Positions 9,222 to 17,363 of a DNA stretch of 64,000 nucleotides are shown here, piece after piece; position 1 is the first letter of the stretch, and the number at the start of each line of letters is the position of its first letter. Source of the stretch: Desulfopila_A sp964446655 (lineage in GTDB: Bacteria; Desulfobacterota; Desulfobulbia; Desulfobulbales; Desulfocapsaceae). The translations under genes and the position numbers were made by a program. The stretch lies in contig CAYUPL010000014.1 of the NCBI GenBank assembly GCA_964446655.1, positions 1 to 64,000 of the forward strand, written 5' to 3'. The notes under the pieces are model-generated. The model had not been told where the DNA came from. It ran no database searches and worked only from the letters and a program-made list of their open reading frames with translations.

Positions 9222-10282
9222 TTTTTGCGCACCAGAAGAGGTCGGTAATGGATAAAAAAGCCGCCGGCCAGGACAGTGAGGAGAATGAGACCTTCCATGA
9301 TACCACCGAAGGCAGCCGGAACCTGCAGATCGAGCTGCAGATTTTCAACACCCACCCGCAGACCGGCGAGCAGAAACGAGGCAATACCAATATAGAGAGG
9401 ATTGAGGCTGGCCAGCCAGGCCACAACGATGGCGGTGTAACCGTAGCCCACCATAATACTGGGCTGCAGTCTGTTGATGGTGGCGGAAGCCTCAATAAAC
9501 CCGGCCCAGCCGGCCAGGGCGCCGCTTAATATCATTACCAGAAATACAAGTTTGTCATAGGGCAGACCGGCATACCTGGCGGCTTTGACACTGTCGCCGC
9601 TGGCTTTCAGCTCATAACCCAGTTTGGTATAGCGAAAAAATATCCAGACCGCCGCGGCGAGGACGATACAGTGCAGCAGGCCCCAGTTGATGCTGGTGCT
9701 GCCTATTTTGCCGACTATGGCGCCTTCGGAGAACTCCGGCGTCATGGGGAAACCGAAACTGGTTGGGTCCTTCCATATGCCGTAGACCAGGTAGTCCAGA
9801 ATGAGGATTGCGATATAGTTCATCATCAGACTGACGATGATCTCATTGGTCTGCATTTTCTGGCGCAGGACTGCCGGTATCAGCCCCCAGAAACCGCCGG
9901 CTACGACAGCCATGAAGATCATGGCCGGTAATAGAAACCATGCCGGCAGGCCGGGAAAGGAAAGGGCGATCCAGGTAGCTCCTATGGCTCCGAGACAGAA
10001 CTGGCCCTCGGCCCCGATATTCCAGATCTGCAGACGAAAAGCGATTGCTACGCCAAGAGAGCAAAGAAAGATGGGTATGGCTTTGATGAGGCAGTCTTCC
10101 AAGGCCCAGCGTGACCCGAATGCGCCTTCAAAAAGAACGGAGATCCCCTGCAGAGGCGGCGTACCGCGCATGGCGAGGAGAAGTGCGCTGAAGCAGAGCG
10201 ACAGGAAAACAGCCCCAAAGACAACAAAACAGGAGCGCCAGCCGAGGGGCTCCTGTCTTTTTATGATTTTCAGACGGAACAT
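9218..10282 (-). CDS. BMP-type ABC transporter permease 1
   Basis: A 354-residue inner-membrane permease of the same superfamily as its downstream neighbour (YufP-like). It has an N-terminal hydrophobic helix after a basic leader, then glycine-rich helices and a segment reading IWNIGAEGQFCLGAIGA that is typical of nucleoside-type permeases. The coupling loop contains KLGYELKASGDSVKAARYAG (about residues 225-244). Its stop overlaps the start of permease 2 by four bases. It begins 91 bases after the binding-protein gene; that gap holds an imperfect hairpin which could lower expression of the permease relative to the binding protein. Confidence 0.92.
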   Translation of the reverse strand: MFRLKIIKRQEPLGWRSCFVVFGAVFLSLCFSALLLAMRGTPPLQGISVLFEGAFGSRWALEDCLIKAIPIFLCSLGVAIAFRLQIWNIGAEGQFCLGAIGATWIALSFPGLPAWFLLPAMIFMAVVAGGFWGLIPAVLRQKMQTNEIIVSLMMNYIAILILDYLVYGIWKDPTSFGFPMTPEFSEGAIVGKIGSTSINWGLLHCIVLAAAVWIFFRYTKLGYELKASGDSVKAARYAGLPYDKLVFLVMILSGALAGWAGFIEASATINRLQPSIMVGYGYTAIVVAWLASLNPLYIGIASFLLAGLRVGVENLQLDLQVPAAFGGIMEGLILLTVLAGGFFIHYRPLLVRKK

Positions 10283-10312
10283 CTGATAATCTCAGAAAAG
10301 TTCAAAAGCTGT

Positions 10313-10353
10313 GCCGGTCGGGTGAAAAGTTTGAGATGTCTCATCCGGCCGGC
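10313..10353 (-). repeat. Imperfect hairpin between binding protein and permease genes
   Basis: In the minus-strand transcript GCCGGCCGGATGA can pair with TCACCCGACCGGC across a 15-base loop, with two A-C mismatches in 13 positions. It lies in the gap between the BMP binding-protein stop and the first permease. There is no uridine run after it, so it is more likely a transcript-stabilising or partial attenuating structure than a full terminator. Such hairpins are common after binding-protein genes, which are needed in excess. Confidence 0.35.
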
Positions 10354-10373
10354 AACGGCTCAGTAATTGATGG

Positions 10374-11432
10374 TTATTCCGTAGTGCCTACGACACCTTC
10401 AACAAACCAGTTCATGCCAAGCAGGGTGGCATCGTCGGCCACAACACCTTCGGGAATCTTTACTTCTCCCTTCTGGTCTTTGATGGGGCCGGTAAAGACC
10501 TTTGTTTCACCCTTGGTGATCGCTGCTTTTTGGGCCATGACCATTTCCTGGACATCTTGTGGTACCATTTCGCCGAAGGGGGCGAGACCAATAATATCCG
10601 TCTCTATGCCGGGCCAGGCCGAACCGGACCTCCAGGTGCCGTTCAAGACGCTTTTGACGACAGACTGGTAATAAGGACCCCAGTTCCATATGGGTGCCGT
10701 CAGGTGGGACTTGGGGGCAAAGGCGGACATGTCGGTGTTGTATCCGATGGAATAGACTTCTTTTTCCTGGGCAGCTTCCTGGGGGCCGGGAGAGTCCTGA
10801 TGCTGCGCAATGACATCGGCGCCCACATCAAGCAGTGATTTGGCGGCTTCTTTTTCGGTAGCCGGATCGTACCAGGTTTTGGTCCAGACAACCCGGACGG
10901 TGGCTTTCGGGTTGACCGCCTGGGCGCCAAGGGCGAAGGCGTTGATGCCTCTGATAACTTCAGGGATCGGGAAAGCGGCGGCATAACCGAGGATATTGGA
11001 GGTTGTCATGGCGCCGGCGACCATACCGGAGAGGTGGCGGGCCTGATACATTCTGCCGAAATAATTCCCCATATTGTCTGAGGTTTTAAAGCCGGAACAG
11101 TGCATGAAGACCGTGTCTGGGAACTGCTTGGCGACCTTCAGCATGGGATCCATATAGCCGAAGCTGGTGGCGAAAATGACATCAAAATTCTTCCTGGCCA
11201 TATTCTGAATGACACGCTCGGAATCGGGTCCCTCAGCCACTGCCTCGACATAGGAGGTAGTGACACCTTCAATTTCTTCAACAGCCTGCCGGCCTACATC
11301 GTGAGCATATGACCAGCCGGCATCCCCAATGGGTGACACATAGACAAAGCCGACTTTTGTTTCCTTGGCTGCCAGGTTTCCGTAAAAACAGAGAGCCAGT
11401 GCCGTAATAAGCAGGATCCTGGTTACACGCAT
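10374..11432 (-). CDS. BMP family ABC transporter substrate-binding protein
   Basis: The periplasmic receptor of the importer, 352 residues. The frame is open to 11705, but the true start is clearly the ATG at 11432: it has a strong GAGGAG ribosome site and opens a signal peptide (MRVTRILLITALALCFYGNL, cleavage near AAKE). The mature protein has the BMP/PnrA pattern: KVGFVYVSPIGDAGWSYAHD at its start, then a SFGYMDPMLKVAKQFPDTVF stretch. No lipobox cysteine follows the signal peptide, so it is probably soluble in the periplasm rather than a lipoprotein. First gene of the operon, with a good promoter at 11532-11560. The ligand is probably a purine base or nucleoside, judged from the embedded gpt gene. 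Confidence 0.93.
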   Translation of the reverse strand: MRVTRILLITALALCFYGNLAAKETKVGFVYVSPIGDAGWSYAHDVGRQAVEEIEGVTTSYVEAVAEGPDSERVIQNMARKNFDVIFATSFGYMDPMLKVAKQFPDTVFMHCSGFKTSDNMGNYFGRMYQARHLSGMVAGAMTTSNILGYAAAFPIPEVIRGINAFALGAQAVNPKATVRVVWTKTWYDPATEKEAAKSLLDVGADVIAQHQDSPGPQEAAQEKEVYSIGYNTDMSAFAPKSHLTAPIWNWGPYYQSVVKSVLNGTWRSGSAWPGIETDIIGLAPFGEMVPQDVQEMVMAQKAAITKGETKVFTGPIKDQKGEVKIPEGVVADDATLLGMNWFVEGVVGTTE

Positions 11433-11749
11433 GTTCTTCTCCTCTTGAAAAATATTGTTAATTAGTGGCGAAATGGAAACGACGAGTATGCAGATTCTCT
11501 CCGCTGATGCAGCACGAAGAGTAATAGGCATCATATACGTAATAGTATCGTCTGTGTCAAAGAAAAACGGTTTGCAGCAGTAAACAAAACTGCAAACAAA
11601 ATGCATGAATGGCAGCAGTCGTTTCGGTTTTACTCTTTTGCTCTTGTAAAAAAAAGGCTTGTGATAAATAGTTAACAGACGGCTGTGGAGAAAACTGCAT
11701 GGCATAAATGTTCTGTTCTCTATTCACTCTCATCATTCCAGGGGTTTGT
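11433..11749. other. Divergent intergenic region between BMP operon and SLC13 permease
   Basis: A 317-base gap between divergent genes. It holds the minus-strand promoter described separately, A and T runs (for example TTGTAAAAAAAAGG at about 11645), and the short leader of the plus-strand permease. No convincing plus-strand -10/-35 pair, riboswitch or operator palindrome was found. Confidence 0.5.
11532..11560 (-). promoter_or_regulatory. Sigma70-type promoter of the BMP/gpt operon
   Basis: The minus strand shows a perfect TTGACA, 17 bases, then TATATG; an alternative -10, TATGAT, lies two bases further on. It is 100 bases upstream of the binding-protein start. The leader between promoter and gene was read for a purine riboswitch and shows none of its conserved loops, so any purine control must be through a protein or another element. 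Confidence 0.6.
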
Positions 11750-13525
11750 ATGGATGTCTGGATCATCTCCTCTATTCTGTTGCTCACGCTGTATCTTCTC
11801 ATTACGGAAAAGATCTCCATCGATCTGACGGCTATCTGTATCATTGTACTGTTGGTGGTCAGCAGGATTCTGACGCCTAAAGAAGCCGTGATGGGTTTTG
11901 CCAATCCGGCCGTCATTACCGTCGGCGCCATGTTCGTGGTCAGCAAGGGAATGATGCGAACCGGAGGTATCGAGTTCATCGGTCGCCGTATTGTCAGACT
12001 TGCCCGAAAAAACCTTAATATGGCGCTGGCCGTCATCCTTTGCACCGTTGCCGTGGCGTCTGCCTTTATCAATAATACCCCTGTGGTCATTCTTTTTATT
12101 CCCGTGGTCATGAGTTTGTGCTGCGATCTTGGCCTCAGTCCGTCAAGATTTCTCATACCGGTATCCTATGCCTCCATTCTGGCCGGCACCTGTACCCTGA
12201 TCGGCACTTCCACCAATATCATTATCAGCGATCTCAGTAATGATTTCGGCTATGGCCCGATTTCCATGTTTGAACTGGCAATTATCGGTGTACCCATTGC
12301 CGTGGCCGGGATCGTCTTTCTTTTGATTGCGGCGCCGCGCATACTCCCCGCACTGGCCAATCCCATCTGTCAATTGCAGGATAGTGAACATCGTAAGTAC
12401 CTGGCAGAGTTACGTATTCCTCAAGACAGCAAATTGATTGGAAAAGACCCCTATCTTTTTTTCCAGGAAAAATTTGCCGAAATAGATGTTATCGAGCTGG
12501 TCAGTGACTCGCACATCTATCGTCCTTCGCGTGATAAAAGAGTCATGTCCGAGGGAGATATCCTGCTGGTCAAAGGATCTCTGAATGACCTGGTTGCCAT
12601 TCTGCAGGAGCAGGAAGCGCATTTGCCATGGGATGATGTCGGTCTTTCCATGGGAGCGCAGAAGGATGCACCGATTGTGGTGGAGTTAATCATTGCACCA
12701 AACTCTTCACTGCTTGGCAGACAGCTCAGCGATACCGAATTGGCCCGAGACCCCGAGGTCAATATCATAGCGGTAAAACGAACCAATCTTCATCTCTCTG
12801 AAAAGCAGATTCATGACGTTCGTCTCAAGGTTGGTGATATTTTGTTGATCTGGTGTCAGGGCTCCAAGTTGCAGTCTATCCGTACCAAGATGGATTATGT
12901 CGTCATTGAAGATGTTTATGAGGAAATCGTCCATAAACGTAAAGCCGTCTGGGCGGTGCTTAATTTTATCGGCATGATAGGCACGGCAACGCTGGGGCTC
13001 GCCGACATTATGACCTGTGCTCTGACAGCCGCTTTTCTGATGATTGTTACCGGCTGTATTCAGATGCGGGACGCCTACAGAGCGTTGCAGGGTGATGTCC
13101 TGCTTCTGATAGCCGGCACAATCGCTCTTGGCACGGCAATGCAGAAAACCGGGGCAAGTCAGCTCTATGCCGAGGCCTTTTTAAGTCTTTTTGATACCCT
13201 GTCGCCGACCATGGTGCTGGGCGGCATGATCCTGCTTACCAGCGTCAGCACCCAGATTCTCAGTAACAATGCCACGGCGGTCCTTCTTCTTCCCATAGCG
13301 GTTTCCACCGCACTTGGCATCGGCGTTGATCCGAAACCGTTCATCATCGGAATCTGCTTTGGCGCCAGTGCCTGTTTTGCCACTCCTGTCGGGTACCAGA
13401 CCAACCTGATGGTGTTTGGTCCCGGAGGCTATAGTTTCAAGGATTATCTGCGTCTGGGTATTCCTCTCAATATCTTCGTTATTCTCGCCGGAACCCTGTT
13501 TATTCCTCTTGTCTGGCCTTTTTAG
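11750..13525 (+). CDS. SLC13-family permease with RCK/TrkA_C domains
   Basis: An inner-membrane carrier of 591 residues in the DASS/ArsB-like SLC13 group, probably for an anion such as sulfate or a dicarboxylate. Two membrane halves flank a soluble centre. The first half has the FINNTPVVILF segment and the second the matching SNNATAVLLL segment, the paired SNT-like signatures of this family. The centre (about residues 210-390) carries two TrkA_C-like regulatory domains, each with the pattern SKLIGKD... or SSLLGRQ... ending in a GDILL strand. I start at the ATG at 11750 (MDVWIIS), which has a CAGGGG ribosome site; an upstream ATG at 11708 would add 14 unlikely residues. In sulfate reducers such genes are often annotated as sulfate permeases, but the substrate is not evident here. 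Confidence 0.85.
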   Translation: MDVWIISSILLLTLYLLITEKISIDLTAICIIVLLVVSRILTPKEAVMGFANPAVITVGAMFVVSKGMMRTGGIEFIGRRIVRLARKNLNMALAVILCTVAVASAFINNTPVVILFIPVVMSLCCDLGLSPSRFLIPVSYASILAGTCTLIGTSTNIIISDLSNDFGYGPISMFELAIIGVPIAVAGIVFLLIAAPRILPALANPICQLQDSEHRKYLAELRIPQDSKLIGKDPYLFFQEKFAEIDVIELVSDSHIYRPSRDKRVMSEGDILLVKGSLNDLVAILQEQEAHLPWDDVGLSMGAQKDAPIVVELIIAPNSSLLGRQLSDTELARDPEVNIIAVKRTNLHLSEKQIHDVRLKVGDILLIWCQGSKLQSIRTKMDYVVIEDVYEEIVHKRKAVWAVLNFIGMIGTATLGLADIMTCALTAAFLMIVTGCIQMRDAYRALQGDVLLLIAGTIALGTAMQKTGASQLYAEAFLSLFDTLSPTMVLGGMILLTSVSTQILSNNATAVLLLPIAVSTALGIGVDPKPFIIGICFGASACFATPVGYQTNLMVFGPGGYSFKDYLRLGIPLNIFVILAGTLFIPLVWPF

Positions 13526-13680
13526 ACGGAAGGAGGCTGTCTTTTCAGGCCCAAACTGCGTCTCTTTGTTAGAATAAAATGAATAATATTATGTTTTTAT
13601 CGTGCATTTAATGGTACAGTCCTTCGGCATAAATATTCAGCCGACCACCTTTTTCTGCAAAGAGACACTGTCTAAACGTT

Positions 13681-15681
13681 ATGAGTAGCAAGATTAATAT
13701 TTTATGTGTTGATGATAAGGCGGAGAATCTTCTTGCCCTGGAAGAAATTCTCCGCGATCTACCAGTCAATATACGGAAAGCTTCATCCGGGGAGGATGCT
13801 TTACGATGTATTCTTCAGGAAGAATGTGCCCTTATCTTGATGGATGTGATGATGCCCGGCATGGATGGCTACGAAACCGCCGCCCTCATTCGAAAACGGC
13901 GCAAGAATCAGCAGGTTCCGATAATTTTTATTTCTGCCGTAAATAGAGAGCTTGAGCACGTCTTTAAAGGATATAGCGCAGGAGCTGTCGACTATCTTTT
14001 CAAACCGATCATTCCCGGAGTGTTACAAAGCAAGGTAAAAATTTTTCTTGAATTGTATGAGCAGAAACAAAATCTCAAAAATACGGCCCAGGAGCTGCAA
14101 GGAGCTGGAGAACGTATTTTGCTGCAACGGCAGGCTTTACTGAACAGCGAAGTCCGGTTTCGCACTGCCTTTGAGCAGTCCTTCCAGTTTATGGCTATTC
14201 TTGATCCTCAAGGCAGGGTTGTTGAGCTCAACAGCCTGGCGAAAAAGCTCTGCGGCGACTATAGCGGAAGCCTGGTGGGACGGTTTCTCTGGGATGTCTG
14301 CTGGGTTGATCAGGATGAAGAAAACATACGTTTGCAGCAGGTTATCAAGCAAGCTGCTGCTGGAGAATGTGTCTGTGATGAAGCAGCATTTATTGATGTC
14401 GACGGGAGGTCACGTTTTTTTTACCGTGCTGTTGCGCCTGTGAAGAATTCGGCAGGAGAAGTGGTATATGTATCGGTTCAAGGACATGATGTAACCGATA
14501 AGATTGTCGCGGAAAGAGAGAAGAGGAACCTGGAAGTCTTATTGCAGCAGGCTCAAAAAATGGAGGCTCTTGGCGCCCTTGCGGGAGGGATCGCCCATGA
14601 CTTCAACAATGTACTCAGCGTCATAATAGGTAATGCCGATCTTGCCGAAAACAGCTGTGAGAAGGCATCTACGCAATATCAATATGTCAGGCGTATTCAT
14701 GAAGCCGGTGCCAAGGCCAAGGAACTGGTGAAGCAGATCCTGTCTTTCAGTCGTCAGGCCGAGATTGAAAAAATAGTCATTGAGCCCGCCAAGGTAGTTC
14801 TGGAGTCCATAAAACTGTTACGCTCCTCTATACCCACAACAATAGATATCGTTCATGATATTGACCCGGATTGTGGCTGCATATATGCTGATCCGACGCA
14901 GTACCATCAGATCATCATGAATCTGTGCACCAATGCCTATCATGCCATGGAGAGTGGCGGCGGAGTCCTGTCCATCCGGTTACGGCAGGAGAGTGTCGTG
15001 TCGAGGGCCCATTGCCTAGAGCTTGATATCGCTGCGGGAGAATATGTTCATCTCGTGGTTGAGGACAGCGGTGCCGGCATAGAAAAGGAACACCTGGACC
15101 GTATCTTTGATCCCTATTTTACCACCAAGGAAAAAGACAAAGGAACGGGGATGGGACTTGCTATTGTCCATGGAATCGTAAAAGGCCATGGCGGCGCCGT
15201 TTGTGTTGAGAGCGGTGATGGTGAGGGTGCCGCATTTCATGTTTACATGCCCCTGGCTGATGAGCAGAGCGCGGCGCAGGAGAAGACCTTTGCAGGAGTA
15301 TCCCATGGCAACGAGCGAATCCTTCTGGTTGACGACGAAGAGATGTTGCTCGAAATGGAAAAAAACATGCTGGAGCTTATCGGCTATCACGTTATAGCTG
15401 TGAACAGCAGCCGAGAAGCGTTGCAGATTTTTTCTGAGAACCCACGGGATTTTGATCTGGTTGTCACAGATCAGACCATGCCGGGTATGACAGGTTTGGA
15501 ACTTGCTGAAAGAATCCTCTATCTGCGACCGGCGATACCAATTATCCTCTGTACCGGATATAGTCCCAATATTTCCAGGGAATCTGTTGTTGCTCAGGGC
15601 ATTCGGGAACTGGCCTTCAAGCCCATGGCGCTGGATGAGTTCTCTGATATAATCCGCCGTACCCTTGACCGGCTTGCATGA
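13681..15681 (+). CDS. Hybrid sensor histidine kinase, REC-PAS-HisKA-HATPase-REC
   Basis: A 666-residue soluble signalling protein with no membrane segment. The N-terminal receiver spans about residues 5-120, with the phospho-acceptor aspartate in LILMDVMMPGMDG (about residue 58) and the lysine in LFKPI. A coiled linker leads to a PAS domain (about 155-280). The dimerisation domain has the H-box GGIAHDFNNVLSVI (histidine about residue 305). The ATPase domain has the N-box NLCTNAYHAM, G1 VEDSGAGIE and G2 GTGMGLAIVHG. A second receiver at the C terminus (about 545-665) has the aspartate in VVTDQTMPGMTG. Two receivers and no DNA-binding output suggest a phosphorelay node that reports to an unlinked protein. 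No cognate regulator is adjacent. The start has a poor ribosome site. Confidence 0.92.
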   Translation: MSSKINILCVDDKAENLLALEEILRDLPVNIRKASSGEDALRCILQEECALILMDVMMPGMDGYETAALIRKRRKNQQVPIIFISAVNRELEHVFKGYSAGAVDYLFKPIIPGVLQSKVKIFLELYEQKQNLKNTAQELQGAGERILLQRQALLNSEVRFRTAFEQSFQFMAILDPQGRVVELNSLAKKLCGDYSGSLVGRFLWDVCWVDQDEENIRLQQVIKQAAAGECVCDEAAFIDVDGRSRFFYRAVAPVKNSAGEVVYVSVQGHDVTDKIVAEREKRNLEVLLQQAQKMEALGALAGGIAHDFNNVLSVIIGNADLAENSCEKASTQYQYVRRIHEAGAKAKELVKQILSFSRQAEIEKIVIEPAKVVLESIKLLRSSIPTTIDIVHDIDPDCGCIYADPTQYHQIIMNLCTNAYHAMESGGGVLSIRLRQESVVSRAHCLELDIAAGEYVHLVVEDSGAGIEKEHLDRIFDPYFTTKEKDKGTGMGLAIVHGIVKGHGGAVCVESGDGEGAAFHVYMPLADEQSAAQEKTFAGVSHGNERILLVDDEEMLLEMEKNMLELIGYHVIAVNSSREALQIFSENPRDFDLVVTDQTMPGMTGLELAERILYLRPAIPIILCTGYSPNISRESVVAQGIRELAFKPMALDEFSDIIRRTLDRLA

Positions 15682-15754
15682 TTTCCGCGCATTTCAGGAG
15701 AAAATTCTGTTTTCGACTTCATTTCCGCTACCGCGCTACTGTATATATGCTGCT

Positions 15755-15794
15755 GCCTCGCATCCACGGCAACCTCGGCTGGTGAAAAATCCGG
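15755..15794. repeat. Dispersed 40-bp repeat, copy A
   Basis: The stretch beginning GCCTCGCATCCACGGCAACC and ending GGTGAAAAATCCGG is nearly identical to a second copy at 62716-62756 (one substitution plus small changes in the central C run). It lies between the hybrid kinase and the cobalamin adenosyltransferase genes and encodes no supported protein. See the matching finding. Confidence 0.7.
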
Positions 15795-15880
15795 GCTAAG
15801 GATTTGATCGTGAAGAAAAATTACGATAGAGTATTCATATCGTCTGCCGGTAAAGATGAATTGACTCGAGGAGAAAGAGA

Positions 15881-16450
15881 ATGAAAATATATACAGGAAC
15901 CGGTGACAGTGGTAAAACCAGTCTCTTCTCAGGCGAAAGAGTAAAAAAAGATGATGGCAGGGTGGCGGCATACGGCACGGTGGATGAACTCTGCTCGTTT
16001 GTCGGAGTAGTCGCAGCACAGCTGCCCGAATGTGAAGAACGTGCTGCTCTTGGCAGGGATCTGCAGGATATCCAGGCCGATCTTTTTATAGTGGGAGCGA
16101 TTTTAGCAACCACGCCTGACTCAAGTGATGCAGCTTTGCTGCCGCCCTTGGAAAAGGCTAGAATCCTGTGGCTGGAGAAGAAAATTGATGCGATGCAGGC
16201 TGGACTTGAGGAACTGCATTCTTTCATTTTACCGGGCGGACATGTTGCAGCGGCCTGGTCTCAGACAGTCAGAGCGGTTTGTCGCCGGGCTGAACGAAAA
16301 ATCATCTCATATGGAGATCCCATTGCCGTGACCTGCTTTGCCGAAATTACCGCATATATCAATCGCCTGTCCGATTATTTTTTTGTTCTGGCCAGGTATC
16401 TCAATAAACTTGCCGGGACAACGGATGTGACCTGGCACGGTTCATCGTAG
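15881..16450 (+). CDS. Cob(I)alamin adenosyltransferase, PduO type
   Basis: Transfers the adenosyl group of ATP to cob(I)alamin or a corrinoid precursor, making coenzyme B12. The 189-residue protein has the PduO/MMAB hallmarks: an N-terminal ATP-binding TGTGDSGKTSLFSGERV (about residues 5-21), the AAYGTVDELCSFVG segment, an SFILPGG loop and the later VCRRAERK helix that forms the trimer active site. The start at 15881 has a GGAGAAAGAG ribosome site. A reductase gene follows seven bases downstream on the same strand. No cobalamin riboswitch was recognised in the 199-base upstream gap. In this kind of organism adenosylcobalamin would serve mutases, but none is encoded here. Confidence 0.93.
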   Translation: MKIYTGTGDSGKTSLFSGERVKKDDGRVAAYGTVDELCSFVGVVAAQLPECEERAALGRDLQDIQADLFIVGAILATTPDSSDAALLPPLEKARILWLEKKIDAMQAGLEELHSFILPGGHVAAAWSQTVRAVCRRAERKIISYGDPIAVTCFAEITAYINRLSDYFFVLARYLNKLAGTTDVTWHGSS

Positions 16451-16457
16451 AGTTGCA

Positions 16458-17114
16458 GTGGCGCAGTATCATGTTGTCGTAGAAGAGATACGTTGTCTCA
16501 GTGATAGAGCTTTCGAGGTTTTGCTGACAAAGCCGTCCGGCTTTGTCTTTACGGCAGGCCAGAGAGTGTCCTGCAGTGTTGCTGGAGAGTCGAGGGAGTA
16601 TTCACTGGCCTCTTCTCCATCTGATTCTCACCTGGCACTCTGTGTTCGTCATGTTGCCGGTGGGTATGTTTCTTCGAGGATGGCAAGATTGAAGCCAGGC
16701 GATGCTCTTTGTATCTCCGGCCCGCATGGATATTTTATCCACAGACCGGGGAAGTCGGTGTTTGTGGCGACGGGAACCGGAGTCGCTCCTTTTGTGGCCT
16801 TTTGCAAATCAGGTGTGCGCGGCAGCTTTCTCCTTCATGGCGTCAGCAGGATGACGGAACTGTATTATAGGGAAGTCCTGGAGAGTGGGGTGGACCACTA
16901 CATCCCCTGTTGCTCCGCCCGGAAGAAAGAAAAAAGAGCAACCCGCGGCGTGTATTACGGCCGTGTCACCGATTATCTGGAGAGGAGACTTCCCGAAGAT
17001 CACTACAACTTTTACCTTTGCGGCAACGGGCAAATGATACGAGATGCCATGGCGATAATAGATACACGATTTCCCGAGGCGAAGGTCTTTAACGAGATCT
17101 TCTTCTCGGGGTGA
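16458..17114 (+). CDS. FNR-like FAD/NAD(P)H oxidoreductase (218 aa)
   Basis: A ferredoxin-NADP reductase superfamily flavoprotein, cytosolic. The FAD-binding half has REYSLASSPSD (about residues 45-55, the RxYS signature) and GGYVSSRM, which binds the pyrophosphate. The nicotinamide half starts with VATGTGVAPFVAF and ends with YLCGNGQMIRDA near residue 190. No iron-sulfur domain is fused. The start is a GTG at 16458, seven bases after the adenosyltransferase stop, with only a weak ribosome site, so it is probably translated through coupling. The neighbour suggests it could deliver electrons for reducing cob(II)alamin to cob(I)alamin; this is inference. A general flavodoxin or ferredoxin reductase is the alternative. 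Confidence 0.85.
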   Translation: MAQYHVVVEEIRCLSDRAFEVLLTKPSGFVFTAGQRVSCSVAGESREYSLASSPSDSHLALCVRHVAGGYVSSRMARLKPGDALCISGPHGYFIHRPGKSVFVATGTGVAPFVAFCKSGVRGSFLLHGVSRMTELYYREVLESGVDHYIPCCSARKKEKRATRGVYYGRVTDYLERRLPEDHYNFYLCGNGQMIRDAMAIIDTRFPEAKVFNEIFFSG

Positions 17115-17139
17115 GGCGGTCATGATGAAAATAATTAAA

Positions 17140-17154
17140 TGCGAATGATTATTA
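17140..17154. promoter_or_regulatory. Weak Fur-like site upstream of cydA
   Basis: TGCGAATGATTATTA matches a 7-1-7 Fur half-palindrome pattern (TGATAATnATTATCA) at 11 of 14 positions. It lies just after the reductase gene and 40 bases before the candidate cyd -35. With one imperfect site and no nearby iron gene this is only a suggestion. Confidence 0.25.
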
Positions 17155-17194
17155 CTATTGACAAATGTGCCGTCTTGTTGATATTTACTTTGTC

Positions 17195-17224
17195 TTGAAT
17201 ATCGGAAGAAACGAGGTATATAAT
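17195..17224 (+). promoter_or_regulatory. Candidate promoter of the cyd operon
   Basis: TTGAAT and a perfect TATAAT separated by 18 bases, 140 bases upstream of the cydA start. The leader that follows contains a short hairpin, GGACT TACTTC AGTCC (about 17239-17254), and a longer inverted repeat, TTGATAACT with AGTGATCAA (17310-17340, 8 of 9 matching), just before the ribosome site; either could bind a redox regulator or fold in the mRNA. No standard FNR (TTGAT-N4-ATCAA) or Rex site was seen. Confidence 0.5.
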
Positions 17225-17363
17225 TATCATATTGTCGTGGACTTACTTCAGTCCAAAAAAGTTACACTGTGGTAGTGATCTGAGAGAGGTTCGGTCTATG
17301 TTTAATTATTTGATAACTGACACTGCCGAAAAGTGATCAAATATGTACAAAGGAGGAAAATAG

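Noticed and set aside
11433..11560. Purine riboswitch in the BMP/gpt operon leader
   Set aside because: The conserved loop sequences of the purine aptamer are not present in the minus-strand leader.
11433..11705. N-terminal extension of the BMP binding protein
   Set aside because: It would place 91 residues before a clear signal peptide and run across the promoter.
15682..15880. Cobalamin riboswitch before the adenosyltransferase gene
   Set aside because: No B12-box or the expected long multi-stem leader; the notable sequence there is the dispersed repeat.
17140..17160. FNR or Rex binding site at the cyd promoter
   Set aside because: No TTGAT-N4-ATCAA or TTGTGAA-type palindrome with correct spacing was seen; only a weak Fur-like match remains.
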